From the NCBI GenBank assembly GCA_958496175.1, contig OY292276.1:17130001-17194000 (forward strand): a stretch of DNA of 64,000 nt, given 5' to 3'. The position numbers and the translations under genes were made by a program. The notes beneath the pieces are model-generated. The model saw only the letters and a list, made by a program, of their open reading frames with translations, was not told the DNA's origin and did no database searches. This document shows, piece by piece, positions 1-11,946 of this stretch (positions are counted from its first letter, which is position 1; the number at the start of each line of letters is the position of its first letter). This DNA is from Sisyra terminalis (taxonomy: Eukaryota; Arthropoda; Insecta; Neuroptera; Sisyridae).

Positions 1-5
1 AAAAT

Positions 6-324
6 TTTTTGTAACGACTGCTTCTAAAGTTCAACAGAAAAAGATTGAGAAATTAATTATTTTTATTTATATATGAAAAATTTCAACTCTATAGTAAGAA
101 TAATTTATAGAAAATTTATTAATAAAAACAATATTTTAGTTTAAACTACAGTCTAAATAATTACCTATATTAATTATTTCTTATCAAAGTTTATTTAGGT
201 ATCAATTTATTTTACGCACTGTTATTTACTTTCGCGCACGCTTGCTACCACGATGAGAAAACGGCTCTTTACCCCCGCCATACAACGCACGAAAGTTCAA
301 CTTTAGAAGCAGTCGTTACAAAAA
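6..324. repeat. MITE-like element with 26-bp terminal inverted repeats
   Basis: The outer 26 bases at 6-31 (TTTTTGTAACGACTGCTTC...) are the exact reverse complement of 299-324. The interior is non-coding: an AT-rich left part and a less AT-rich block (about 225-290) next to the right end. The size and perfect ends fit a short non-autonomous DNA transposon. The left flank is almost outside the window, so I could not define a target-site duplication, and the superfamily is not assigned. Confidence 0.75.
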
Positions 325-463
325 GTTATAAAGTCTACAACACATTTAAGATACTCTATTATCAATATTTTTAAATAATAAATTAAAAGTATAATTTTAT
401 TTATTTTTAATAAGATAGTGGACAACAAAAAGGATGTAGATCCATGTACTAATTATTAATTTT

Positions 464-500
464 GCGACATGTTTCGGTCTTTTATTAGACCTTCATCAGG
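464..500 (-). ncRNA. Hammerhead-like ribozyme motif (foldback 1, left arm)
   Basis: Read on the minus strand, the sequence runs CCTGATGA, one extra A, helix II GGTC...GACC with an 8-base loop, then GAAA, CATG and TCGC. The GAAA-C-AT-G-T-C part can form a two-pair helix III. GC before the core and GC after the predicted cleavage site can pair as a short helix I. The extra A between CTGATGA and helix II departs from the textbook hammerhead, so activity is not certain. Confidence 0.5.
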
Positions 501-1232
501 CTTCTAAAATCATACAAACACATGTACTGAATCCTTCAAACATTACTAATTGTTAAATTACCTTAATATGAAGTACACAATATACATCACAATGACATTG
601 AAAAATTTTCTTCTTTATCGCACACATACATAACAATTTTTTTTTATATTAAATTCTATTTTCATTAAAATTATTTATAAAATTAGTTAAAATCGTGGTG
701 ATTAAAAATTTTTTTAAAATTCAACGATATTAATCATGGCTTGTGTATTGCACTTATAATGCACTTATAATTGCACTTAGGCAATTTAAGTAGATTATAT
801 AATGTTATTTTAAATAATTTTAAATCAACTATTAAGTAGTAGTTGCATCAGGAAAAAAAATTAGTCCTGACCTGGTAGGTAGATATTAAAAGATCGATAC
901 GAAATATTGCCAGTGACAATTTTCAAAATTGATGTTTACGTCAAATTTAGTTTATAAGTGCAATACAGAAGGCATGATTAGTATCGTTGAATTTTAAAAA
1001 ATTTTTAATCACCCCGATTTTAACTAATTTTATAAATAATTTTAATTCAAATAGAATTTAGTATATAAACAATTTTAATTTAAATAAAAAAAAATTTGTT
1101 ATGTATGTGTGCGATAAAGAAGAAAAAAATTTCAATGTTATTGTGATGTATATTGTATACTTCATATTAAGGTAATTTAACAATTAGTAATGTTTGAAGG
1201 ATTCTGTACATGTGTTTGTATGATTTTAGAAG

Positions 1233-1269
1233 CCTGATGAAGGTCTAATAAAAGACCAAAACATGTCGC
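1233..1269 (+). ncRNA. Hammerhead-like motif with altered GAAA (foldback 1, right arm)
   Basis: This has the same core as the left arm on the opposite strand: CCTGATGA, extra A, GGTC...GACC helix. The conserved GAAA is changed to AAAA here, which alters the invariant G12 position. The mutation predicts loss of self-cleavage in this arm, while the left arm keeps GAAA. Confidence 0.5.
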
Positions 1270-1573
1270 AAAATTAATAATTAGTTCATGGATCTACATC
1301 CTTCTTATTGTCCACTATCCTACTAAAAATAAATAAAATTATGTAAAATATGGACACAACCAATTTATTGATAAAAAGTATAATTTTACAAGTTGTTTTA
1401 CAGGTGTTCCATTAAAGTTCTTAGGTTTGTAAAGTGTTCCATTGCAGAAAGTTTGGAAAACTGTGGTTTACATCGTAGGGTCTCAACCTATTATAAAGGA
1501 AAAACCCCTTCTGCAAGAAAAAAAGCGATCGATTTCCTGTTCCATTACTACCCACTAAACCATTTTTTTAAAC

Positions 1574-1999
1574 GATGAAAAACTCCCCAACCTTTCTTAC
1601 TGTGAAATTGATGTTACCCTCTTAAAAAGTTTCACTAGGGGTGATATCGCTTTCATTAATTTAATTACAACTACCTACTTGTTTAGGTGATTATCATAAA
1701 TATGAGTTTTTTCTTTTCATTTTCATGACGTTTTTATTAAGTAATTGAGTTTAACAATAAAAACAGTAGTTAACAAATCAAAAAAGTTTTTTTCTTAATA
1801 AAAACGTCATGAAAATAATAACAGAAGTCCCCACATTTATGATAATCACCTATACTAAATACTAATGGATAGTATTAATCAGATAAATGAAAGTGGTATC
1901 ACTCCCAATGGGTACTTAATATTTTTAAGAGGGTGGCATCAATTGTATAGTCAGAAGGGTTGAAAAGTAAGCATCCCAATATATAATATGTTTTTCATC
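1574..1999. repeat. Imperfect foldback without hammerhead motif
   Basis: Long inverted repeat centred near 1787. The strongest paired blocks are AGGTGATTATCATAAATATG (about 1685) with the matching complement ending near 1851, TTCATGACGTTTTTATTAAG with its complement at about 1794, and TTACCCTCTTAAAA with its complement near 1930. The outermost pair is GATGAAAAA and TTTTTCATC. The arms differ by many substitutions and small indels, so the element is older than the palindromes at 4.3 and 44.3 kb. No coding sequence is seen. Confidence 0.65.
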
Positions 2000-3171
2000 A
2001 TGCAAACATTGCAACTTTCTTTCGCCATGATATTTTAAACTGTTATATTTCAATCAAATAGTCCCAAAAACTTGGTTAATCAAGCAAAATTGAGTATATT
2101 CTATGTTTCCCTCCCCTTTTTATTGAATTAAAACAATTAAACACTTATGATGGTACGTAACAATACTGGCCATTCAATTCTTTGTTTCATGAGTTCATAT
2201 GCATATTTCAATGTATTTTAGTTTCAAAATTTTGTGGTTTTTAATTATTTTTCAACCAAATAGCTTAATATTATATTTTTCAAACTTCTTCTGGGCCATA
2301 TTCTTTCATTTGAACGTTTTAGGTCAAAAACCAATTGAATAAAACAAAGAAAAACATTATTAAAACATGTTTGTATATTCTTCTTTTTGCATGTTTAAAA
2401 TTCAATATTTCTCTTTCAGGCTCCTGTCTTTTAAAAGTTCAATATATTCAAATCTTTCGATCCATTTTGATTTTTCCTGAAATCTATACATCAATTATTC
2501 TCATTGGTTTTAGTTGAGCAATTATAATTTAAAAAATTAAAGCCTATAACTATCGATATCAAATAACAAACTTGTATTTCTTTAATGCAAATTGATTAAA
2601 CTAGAATCTTGATTTTTGCAAACCAAACAGCAATAAATTGTTCTAAACTAAATTAATTCTTTATTCTTAGAGGTCCAAGAAAGGGCTCAAACTTGTTTTC
2701 AAACTCTCATTTATAAACTTACAATCTTAGAAAAATTTAATTTGAATTTTGGACAATTTATTTTAATATTCATTTTTACATTCTCCTAATTTCATGAAAT
2801 GAATAATAACATACAAATGATTGAATAGTTTCTATATAGCGTAAAAAAAGCTGTGTTAAGTTTTAATTAATTGTATTACACCGATAAATACGAAACTTAT
2901 ATTTCTTAAATTTCAGCTGAATAATAAAATTGGTTATTATTTAAAAGATAATTAGTTTTGATTTTTCCCATTAATCACAACTTATATGATATTTTATTAA
3001 AATTGTAGCTGCATATACTGCATTTTTCAATTGAATCAAGAATGCATGAAATATTGATGCATTACATATGTACATAACATATACTCTTTAAAGGACGATT
3101 AAGGATTTATTTAAATAAGAGACAAAGAAATAATTTTGAAATGTATTACTTGATAATCGCTGAAATTTAAC
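2000..3171. other. No recognisable feature
   Basis: AT-rich sequence on both strands. The only frames are about 60 codons, low in complexity and without recognisable motifs. I see no repeat shared with the rest of the window. Confidence 0.6.
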
Positions 3172-3840
3172 AACGATATTGTTGACTTATTACAATGCTT
3201 TACCCTAACAGGTTGCAGATATTGGCTTATATATGTATACTAACGATTGCCCAGTGGTCGATTAATCGAACTTAATGTACTTAGTAAAAGTTGTACATAA
3301 ATAAATTAATCTGTTAAAAAGAGAACTAAAAGGAAGACTTTTAGATAACTGTAATTATTTTATTCCTTAGTAAAAGTTAAGAATTATTACTTTAAAGAAC
3401 CGGTTGAAAATATTTTGGAGAAATGAAAAATTTTGTAAAAATTATATTTGTATAAAGTTTAAGATCTTATTTGCAATCTACTATAAATTAAAATCGTAAC
3501 CAATTAATTGAACGTAATATTCTGGCATTTATATACAATTACCTATATACAAAAATAATTCTTTTGTCAGAAATTTTGGCAATAACTTAAATATATAGTA
3601 GAATTTTGACTTTTTGTTTTATTAATCTGTAGTGTTTAATTAACTATAATGTTTAGGGCTTTGAATTATGTACTACAAGTGTTTGGGATAGTTTTTTTTT
3701 ATATACAAGAATTTTCAAGTGGTCGTTTATGGTTGAAACATTAACGATATTGTTGACTTATTATAATGCTTTACTTTGACAAGTTGCAGATATCGGCTTA
3801 TGAATTTATACTTACGATTTGAGTTTTAAGGGAGAATTTT
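3172..3840 (+). repeat. Diverged unit of a local repeat, flanked by direct copies of its edge
   Basis: 3172-3254 (ACGATATTGTTGACTTATTA...) recurs at 3741-3826, so one complete unit of about 570 bp is followed by the start of the next. The unit body (3252-3735) is a diverged direct-orientation copy of the right arm of the palindrome at 4350-4813. It shares TGGTCGATTAATCGA near its start and CAAGTGGTCGTTTA at its end. This looks like a short tandem array whose second part has become inverted. It is non-coding as far as I can see. Confidence 0.7.
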
Positions 3841-4813
3841 AAGAAATAAGTTCATGTATATAAAGAAAAACTATTCCAAACACTTGTAGTATATAATTCA
3901 AAGCCTAAAACATTAAAGTGAATTAAGAACTACAGATTAATAAAACAATAAGTGAATACTTGACTTTATATTTAAGTTATTGCTAAAATTATTGACAAAA
4001 AATGGTTTTTGTATAAAGGTAATTTTATATAAATGCCAGAATATTACGTTCAATTAATTGGTTACGTTTTTAATTTCTAGAAGATTCCAAAAAGTATTAT
4101 GAACCTAATACAGGTATAACTTCTACAAAATTTGTCATTGTTCCAAAATATTTTCAACCAGTTTTTTAAAAATAATAAAACATTTGATAGCCTTCTTATT
4201 AGTTCTCTTTTTAACCGATCAATATACTTATTTGTTGTTGATTGTACATTATTTTCAGTAATAATTTTCACTCAGGTAATAAGCTCGATTAATAGACCAA
4301 TGGGTCGATTTCAGAAGAATCTTCTGAAATTTGGAACCTTATGATTTCTCCCATTGGTCGATTAATCGAGCTTATTACCTGAGTGAAAATTATTACTGAA
4401 AATAATGTACAATCAACAACAAATAAGTATATTGATCGGTTAAAAAGAGAACTAATAAGAAGGCTATCAAATGTTTTATTATTTTTAAAAAACTGGTTGA
4501 AAATATTTTGGAACAATGACAAATTTTGTAGAAGTTATACCTGTATTAGGTTGATAATACTTTTTGGAATCTTCTAGAAATTAAAAACGTAACCAATTAA
4601 TTGAACGTAATATTCTGGCATTTATATAAAATTACCTTTATACAAAAACCATTTTTTGTCAATAATTTTAGCAATAACTTAAATATAAAGTCAAGTATTC
4701 ACTTATTGTTTTATTAATCTGTAGTTCTTAATTCACTTTAATGTTTTAGGCTTTGAATTATATACTACAAGTGTTTGGAATAGTTTTTCTTTATATACAT
4801 GAACTTATTTCTT
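3841..4813. repeat. 973-bp near-perfect palindrome (464-bp arms)
   Basis: Arms 3841-4304 and 4350-4813 are almost exact reverse complements around a 45-base spacer. The spacer itself contains a perfect small hairpin (TTTCAGAAGA / TCTTCTGAAA, 4309-4329). Nearly identical 64-77 codon frames therefore appear on both strands. They are a consequence of the symmetry and I do not call them genes. The arms are much more alike than either is to the diverged unit at 3252-3735, so the inversion is recent or is kept alike by gene conversion. The outer edge resumes the tandem-unit sequence (CAAGTGGTCGTTTA). Confidence 0.9.
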
Positions 4814-4986
4814 TCAAGTGGTCGTTTAAGGTTGAAAATTGGTTGAAAAATATTGGAAAGGAAGTCATGATGAAAAACATGTTAGTATGTTATAAGTAAA
4901 CACCTATGAGATAAGATAAGATTTTGGAAATTCAATTTGCCTCTTATTGAAGTCATTTACAACGGATAAGAAAGGGAAAATCAATT

Positions 4987-5454
4987 TTATTCATATCGCA
5001 CGTATATAAAAAAAATTAAAATAGGGACAGCACCCTTTTCTTTGCAATGGGAAGCAAACAATTGAGACACAAATCCGGATGTGAAGCGTTTCGCTGCAGC
5101 ACAATGATAAGAGTTTCTGGAGTACAATAAAATCCAAGACGCTGCGTGGATGAATGAACGAGTAAGAGGACGGAAAATGCGTAAATATGCCGTACCGTGG
5201 TTAGAACGCGCTTCATTTTCCGGTGTTAAAATAAATAGCGTTCCGGTAAAAGATAAAACGTTTTTTACAATCATTTTTTCTTCCCTATACCTACCACACG
5301 ACGGATAAAAAGCTGTACTTAAACGTGCACAATTATAAAGCAAATTTCCTTGTCTGATACGAACGAGAATGGCATCTGATGGCGTTTCATTAATTTTATA
5401 ACATAATCGATTCATAGCAATTGTCTTTTTTATTATTTTAATGACAAATTTCAA
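4987..5454 (-). CDS. 155-codon open frame, unknown, possibly chance
   Basis: This is an uninterrupted ATG-to-stop frame of 155 codons in a patch that is less AT-rich than its surroundings. A frame this long is unusual in such AT-rich DNA. The translation is basic and Cys-containing (CARLSTAFYPSCGRYREEK near the middle) with no family I recognise, no clear signal peptide and no repeated structure. An internal overlapping 66-codon frame on the same strand (5016-5216) is only another phase. There is no obvious promoter, splice context or polyadenylation signal that makes it a gene. It could be a decayed mobile-element exon, a lineage-specific gene or chance. Confidence 0.2.
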   Translation of the reverse strand: MKFVIKIIKKTIAMNRLCYKINETPSDAILVRIRQGNLLYNCARLSTAFYPSCGRYREEKMIVKNVLSFTGTLFILTPENEARSNHGTAYLRIFRPLTRSFIHAASWILLYSRNSYHCAAAKRFTSGFVSQLFASHCKEKGAVPILIFFIYVRYE

Positions 5455-7261
5455 AAGTTTTTCCCAAGAATGTTTTATAAATGAGGAATACGTTTTACAC
5501 GTACTTTCTACTTGTGAAATGTTAAAAAGTTTTTAATCACTTTCTCCGACATCAAATCTGATAATCTGGAAGTTAAATTACTTGAATCACGATTTATTCA
5601 GATTCACAGACTGAGATAATTTGAGGCTTATAAAAACAAATTTAACTTTTATCAATAAACATACGAGTACCACCCTATTACATTTATTTAATGATCAAAG
5701 TTTTAAATCATAATTTTTCTACATTGATTTCACATCGTAAATTCTCAGTTTAACATTGAATTTTTTTGCTTGGAAATGTTTTTAAAAATATTTTTAAATG
5801 ATTAAATATGGCTTCAGGGTTAATAAATTGTTTTGTAGAACTGAGCTTAAATTAAATAACAAAAAAAAACATACACTCTCACACATTGAATAAACAAAAT
5901 ATCCTCTTGATAAATGAATGCGCATTTTATATTATGTAACATAAAAGAAGAATATACTATTATTTTTATGAAGTATGAATTTCCATGTTTTAATATTTCT
6001 AATGGATTTAAATGTTAAGAACAGGAGCTGTGAAATATTTCTGTCAGATTAATATAGCGAATGGGAGAGGGTTTTTCATTAAAACACTATTGCTGGACAT
6101 ATGCACGTATATAATATATGAGGAGTAATTTAATTAAATAATTTGAAAAAAACTGTAAATACAATAGTAATTTTGGCTTGTTGACTCTTTTTTTTTATCA
6201 CCGCTTTAGCAGACCAAAGAAATCTGAAAATTTATTTGTTAAAGTTTTATGTGGGAAGATATAAACAGTCGAGATAAACCATTATATAAATCATATGGAA
6301 ATATGAAAAATGATATTTAAATTTTTTCCCGCTCTCGACTTACTCGCTCATTACTTACACCTTTTTACAAAAGTATGTTTTACAAATTCATATGCTCTTC
6401 TACTGACAGAGAATCAATTTCTTCACATTTTTCTTAACTTGTTTTTGTATTTGTAAGCTTTTGTGTGTGTCTCATTTTCTCTTTCCTTTTACTCCGCTAG
6501 CTTTTATATTTAAAACTTGAAAAATGAGCGTTAAAATATAAAATATTAACCAACACGCAAATTTTACAAAAAAACATTTAACACAATTGTCTGCAGTCTT
6601 TAATTTTCATAGTTTTTTTTGGTTCTTTCCACAATTATTTTCTATTCATCAAAAGTATTCGACTGTAGACTTTTGTAATTTGTTTGATAAATATGCACAT
6701 TATCAGGGAAATCGTTTTTTTGCAGTTCTCTGGGCTGATGACTATTTTGGCAAGAGTCCAACGACATCTCAAATCCTAATTTCTTTTAATTGCTAAATGT
6801 TTTGATAATTATCATGATTTATGAATGGCGTGGAAAAAGAGGAGTTCACCATTTATTTGAATAAGTATTTGAAATTTAAAAATTGCGGCAGTTAAATTGT
6901 TGGGAAATCTAACATTGACGTAAACATATGAGTATTTTAAAACTTTTCAAAACTGATTTTTATCTTTTTATTGACTAATTCTTGTATGTACTTGTACGAT
7001 GCAGTGCTTTTGATGCTTTAATTCAATAGCGTAGGTAATTTAAACTTTTTTTAATACTCCTTTCATAGTCATCATTCAAGCATATTTTAAAATATTTATT
7101 TTCCATAAAAAAATATTCATTTTTAAAAGGTATTATAATTTACAGTAAAACGAAACAGGGTACTTCAGTCGTATTTCAGCAATTCTCTGAAATTGTCTTA
7201 CTTTTTCTAATTTTCAATGTTACTATCTAAATAGCATTTATAATTTTTCACCAAATAAAAT
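5455..7261. other. No recognisable feature
   Basis: AT-rich, non-repetitive within the window. The one frame above 60 codons (6587-6796) begins without a good initiation context and resembles nothing known. No inverted repeats of note. Confidence 0.55.
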
Positions 7262-8530
7262 TAATGAAAAAAAGTATTTCAATTGCATTAATAAACATTA
7301 ACAATTTGTTTTATTTCCAAAAGAAAACCGGAAGAGATATTACCAAATTATAGAGGAATAATTGAAAACACAAAATTAAATAGTAGGTAAACTAAATTCT
7401 AAGTTTTTTTTGTGATGACTTTTGCTGAATTAAGTGAAACTTTCCAATCGTAGCTTAGTCTTTGAAGCTGAAGCTTTTTGAAAAAATTATTTTTATAAAA
7501 ATTATTGAAAAATAAGAACAAAATTTTACCTGAAATTCAATTAATCGATTTTTTTTAAATTTTTATAAGATTTAGGGGTTGGTAATTCTTTTTTCATAAA
7601 AAAGCTAGAACAATAAAATTAAATAAAATCTTTAAAAATAAGTATTTTTTTTAAAGAAAAATAATAACCCTGAAGGAATTTTGGTTCAGTTTTATTTTAT
7701 TTTATTTTTATATACTTTCTATAGAACTTCTACAATTCTACAATCTTTGAATTTTCTTTAAAATGTACTGCATAATGAAAAAAAAAATAAAAACCACTTC
7801 TCCTATTTATTTATATTGTTCAACCTGGATACCGAATAAGTAAATTGTATATGAGTCAATGTAAATACATTGGATATGGGAGTGGCTTTGTTAAATTTTC
7901 AAAATTTCAACAATCAAAACAATTGAACATCTATAAATCTTGCAATCTCATTGGCTTATAGCCAAGTGCATTTCCGTGTGTGAGCTGTCATCAATATTCG
8001 TGCATTGCTTGACTAATTGATACTTTATTTCTGCTCTTAATCAATTAATTTCATTTAATTAAATGTCAAAAAGTGATCCAAATTATAATTTAAATAGTGC
8101 TCAATTAATGAAGATAACAATTCCTTTATTAAAGTGAGTCAAATGTTCTTGAATTCTGAAGAGCAGAAATCATTTCATCATTTTCTTTTAATTATTTTTT
8201 ATAGATTTTTTCAAGCTATTAGGCTTTTATTTTTTATTCAATTAAAATACATTATCAACTACTAAACAATATCAAAATTTTTATTTAATTTTACTAAAAC
8301 AGTCAGATAAATTCTATGAAAAAAAATATTTTTCTTTTTCACTGAATTATTATTTAACACAAAACCTTAATGAGATAGAGACCTGAAACTTGCAGGATCT
8401 TACTATTTTATTAATATCTATACACTTACAAAGTATCATTAAGATATATTTCCGAGTTCCATTTACCAAGTTTATACTTCTAGGTCTTATGTAATTTTCT
8501 CTGATGAAATCAAAAAACGTAGATGAAATG
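7262..8530 (+). repeat. Dispersed repeat R, copy 1
   Basis: This segment is collinear with 54690-56560 (same strand) and, in part, with 23030-23800 (opposite strand). Shared blocks in order are TTTCAATTGCATTAATAA (about 7278), GATTTAGGGGTT (about 7570), GGGAGTGGCTTTGTTAAATT (about 7878), a CATTGGCT box (about 7950), and TGCAGGATCTTA (about 8392). One block (8063-8133) begins ATGTCAAAAAGTG and ends in AAGTGAGT, which looks like a first exon followed by a splice donor. The matching block in copy 2 differs at all codon positions equally and has lost the ATG, so I do not call it coding. Class unknown. Confidence 0.65.
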
Positions 8531-10235
8531 TAAAATCTATCCCAATTCTTTAAATTATTATTTTTCTTAACATATTTTGAAATTACAAAGAAAAAATTAT
8601 GCAGAAGATATTTCTTTTGTTTTGATAATATATTTTTGAAGTGAAATTGGATAAAACCGAAAATTACCTAAAGTAGGGATATTTATAAAGATAGGTACAG
8701 GGAGTTTAGACTATTTAACTTGGAGCATACTACATTAGTCACATAAACTTTAAAGTTTACTAGATCGCTAGGTCCATTGATACCATGTACTTTTAATTTT
8801 CAACTAAATTTAGTTTATATGACAAACTGATTGATAGAAATAACTAATAAATAATAAAAACTTACCAAAACAAGAAAGTTTTTAATTTTTTGTTAGTTAA
8901 GGTCTTTTTATCATTTGAACAAATGATTAGCGTTAGATTACTTTATTAGCAGTAACAGAAACCAAAGTGAATACTTATGGTAATAATTCATATAAAATAT
9001 ATTAATTATTCCACATAGGAAATTCTCGGAAGCAAAATTTATCTTTGGTACTTGTCCCAGTTTGTTTTAAAATTGACGTCATTTTTCTCGGTCATTACAA
9101 CACGCTCTTTGAATAAATAGGAAAAGCTTAAATAATCTCCTAATAATTATCGTTTCCCAGACAGTTTTATTGAATTTATAACTGTTTTAAAAAGGAATAG
9201 TAATCGTAAATATTAAAATGTATTTTGTTAAATTATGAAGCACAAAAAATACAATAATTTTAAAACACATTTCCAAAAAGAGCCGAGGTGTGATCATCGC
9301 CATAAGCGTACTAAGAATCATATGCAGGAAAAACAAGACAATTTTGATCAAATTTCTAGCTTATGTTTAAGAATTAATTTATCATTGACTTACAATATTA
9401 AATGATATTTTAAGAGTCATAATAAATATATTTTCGATAAAATATTTAATTGCAAAACTATCTACTTTAAGTTTTGCCTTAACGATTAATTATGAAATAG
9501 AAAGATAAATTTTTAAACTCTTTACAGAATAAACATTAGTATAGAGAAGGTTTTGCATTTATTGTTTACATAAAATTATTTGCACAATTAATTTTTTTAA
9601 TTATTATAAGTAATGTTTCTTTTCAAAAGTTTATTATTTTGGAATCATCATAAATGTTTATTTTCTTATTTTTTTCTTATAAATTATAAAGATGCCGATG
9701 TTAAAAAATAGATAATGCAAAAGGAAATGAAAGCCGAAATTCACCAATTTTTTTCTTACATTATTTTTAACAACCATTCACTTTCATTATGTTCATTGAT
9801 ATTCTGTTAAATCGGATGAGAAAAAGAGAATCAGCTGTCAGCTTTTGCCAATTAGAGCTAAAATTATTAAATTTAACATTTCTTAAAAGACCCTTCTCAT
9901 TTTAATAAAAATAAGTTATAAACCTTTTATCCTTTAAACTGGAATTTCAGATATTTAATTATTCATAAGAACTGACAAATTTTGATGTTTCCGTATATTT
10001 TTAATGACCTACATTTGGCAATAAATTTTCAAAATAATTTAACCGATTTTTTTGCTTTCTTGAAAACTTCGCCTCAGATGGCTCGTGAAATATTAATTTA
10101 GCATCTTTATATTTAAATTGTATGGCAAAAATCATGATTTTTTTTCCATTTTTAAATATCAATCTACATATGTTCAATTTTATGTTCAAGACGCGACCCA
10201 AACATTATTGAAAGTTCGAGGAAAAAGAAAATTGG
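8531..10235. other. No recognisable feature
   Basis: AT-rich DNA. The minus-strand frame at 10001-10201 is 66 codons and without motifs. No repeats shared with other parts of the window. Confidence 0.55.
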
Positions 10236-11100
10236 TTAGTATGTTCTTAAAATATTTATGAAAACATCTTTTCCATATGCGTCCATATTGTGTGATATAT
10301 AATGTACTTCAACACGAAGTACATTCACATTTTTAAGGGTGAATTTTCTTTTCTTTCTCCTCTTTTGAATGTGTTTCTTATTGGACGAGCTGTGGGGAAT
10401 GTTTGCAATATCGCGTAGCAGCCTTTCGAAATTTCTACTTATTTCGTTGTAAATGTGTAAATGTGTGGAGTATACATATGAAGTATTTGTATGAGTATAT
10501 AGGCATACAAGAAAAGTCCCGAGGTTGACGACAAAAGTAGATGAATCCATCATCACATCATCAAGCGAACCACGTCTACCTTTAAAACGGATTATCTAGG
10601 GAAAGTTGAAAGCTTTGCAAAAAAAGGGTTCCCCATCATGTACGTTTTACTCATACATAACCCCTAATATACGTACAACGATCGCAAAGGGGTAGTTTTT
10701 TTATATTTGACTTCATTTAACGCTGACTGCTTAGACGTTTGACGTTTCCATATTTTTGTGCCCCAGTATATTTTTGACTACTCGTTATACACATGCCTAC
10801 GTACATTCGGCTTTTATGTTTATATCTTCCGGTTTATGAGAGCTTGGTTTGCCCGGAAAAAGTTCTAATAGATACCGTGCACTCTGGCTAACGACAAACC
10901 ACGCTTTACGTATTCTCCACTGAAAAGAGGGTTGATTGTCGTCAAAACGGGGGCAACTCCCATTGCTCTTTTGATGGTGCTTCGCGCATTAAAAGACATT
11001 TCACGTATTTATCGAAATAATATGGCCATTAAGACGATGCTGCCGTGGCGTGTTTTATGGATGCTGTAAATTCAAGAACTTCATATACAACTAAAGGGGG
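10236..11100. other. Compositionally distinct island, not explained by a gene
   Basis: This stretch is clearly less AT-rich than its neighbours and contains many CG dinucleotides (for example ACGGATTATC, GATACCGTGC, GTCGTCAAAACGGG). A minus-strand frame of 106 codons covers 10236-10556 (start MMMDSSTFVVNLG) but has no recognisable domain. The rest has no long frame. It could be a cis-regulatory element, an old unrecognised transposon, or a small gene; I cannot decide between these. Confidence 0.4.
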
Positions 11101-11588
11101 TGTATTTTTATGTTAAGATCAAGGGTTGTTTCGAAGCATAAAAATAATGATTTATTCAATAAACAAAATATTATTTTTCCGCTTTATTCTTTTGACTAAA
11201 AATATTTCTATTTCAATTTTCTAGATAATTTAATTTATGATGAAATATTTTAAAAGACGTCGAACGCAGCCCCTTTAAATTATAAACAACATTTCTTTTT
11301 CTCTTTTAATGAAAACAAAAAAAAAATCTCCCTTTATCTCAATTTTATCTCATCACTATGTGTATAAACATTGAAAATTATTATTTTTATTACTTTTCAT
11401 AAATTGATTATCGTGTTATTCATAATTAAATAAAAAAATGTATTGAAGACACATTTTTATGACCAAAAATAAAATTATAATAATAAATAATCAATTGGTT
11501 GTGTCCATATTTTACATAATTTTATTTATTTTTAGTAGGATAGTGGACCATAAAAAGGATGTAGATCCATGTACTAATTATTAATTTT

Positions 11589-11623
11589 GCGACATGTTTC
11601 GGTTCTAATGAGACCTTCATCAG
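11589..11623 (-). ncRNA. Hammerhead-like motif, weakened helix II
   Basis: On the minus strand: CCTGATGA, extra A, GGTCT...GAACC, GAAA, CATGTCGC. Helix II retains only about three continuous pairs because the 3' strand reads AACC rather than GACC. The catalytic GAAA and CTGATGA are kept. Confidence 0.4.
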
Positions 11624-11909
11624 GCTTCTAAATGTTTAAAAATGGCTAAAAAATGTTTAATCACCACGATTTTAACTAATTATATAAATATTTTTATTGA
11701 AAATAGACTTTAATTTATAAGAAATATTATATAAAATTTATATAAAAAAAATAATTTAATTAAAAAAATTTGTAATGTATGTGTGTGATAAAGAAGAAAA
11801 AATTTTTTTCGATGTTATTGTGATGTTTATTGTGTACTTCATATTAAGGTAATTTAACAATTAGTAATGTTTGAAGGATTCTGTACATGTGTTTGTATGA
11901 TTTTAGAAG

Positions 11910-11946
11910 CCTGATGAAGGTCTAATAAAGGACCGAAACATGTCGC
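11910..11946 (+). ncRNA. Hammerhead-like motif, intact core
   Basis: CCTGATGA, extra A, GGTC/GACC helix with an 8-base loop, GAAA, CATG, TCGC. This is the best preserved family 1 core. GC/GC pairing flanks the predicted cleavage site after GTC. Confidence 0.5.

Larger units (their letters stand above)
391..1366. mobile_element. Head-to-head foldback, hammerhead family 1, copy 1
   Basis: The left arm (391 to about 775) and right arm (about 950-1342) are imperfect inverted copies of each other around an unrelated centre. From outside to inside, each arm has a TTTATTTATTTTTA-type edge, the AGGATGTAGATCCATG block, a hammerhead-like core, and a stretch reading TTCATATTAAGGTAATTTAA. Beyond the palindrome, 1343-1366 (GTAAAATATGGACACAACC...) also occurs in reverse complement at 11493-11516 beside copy 2, so the true element is slightly longer on that side. 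No open frame is seen. I infer a Penelope-derived non-autonomous element because the terminal motif is shared with the GIY-YIG locus at 60 kb. Confidence 0.7.

Noticed and set aside
4077..4577. Nearly identical 64-77 codon frames on both strands
   Set aside because: They come from the symmetry of the palindrome at 3841-4813. The diverged unit at 3252-3735 does not keep the frame, so no coding constraint is visible.
8063..8133. First exon beginning ATGTCAAAAAGTG with splice donor
   Set aside because: The paralogous block at 56098-56171 lost the ATG and differs equally at all codon positions; no downstream exon was recognised.
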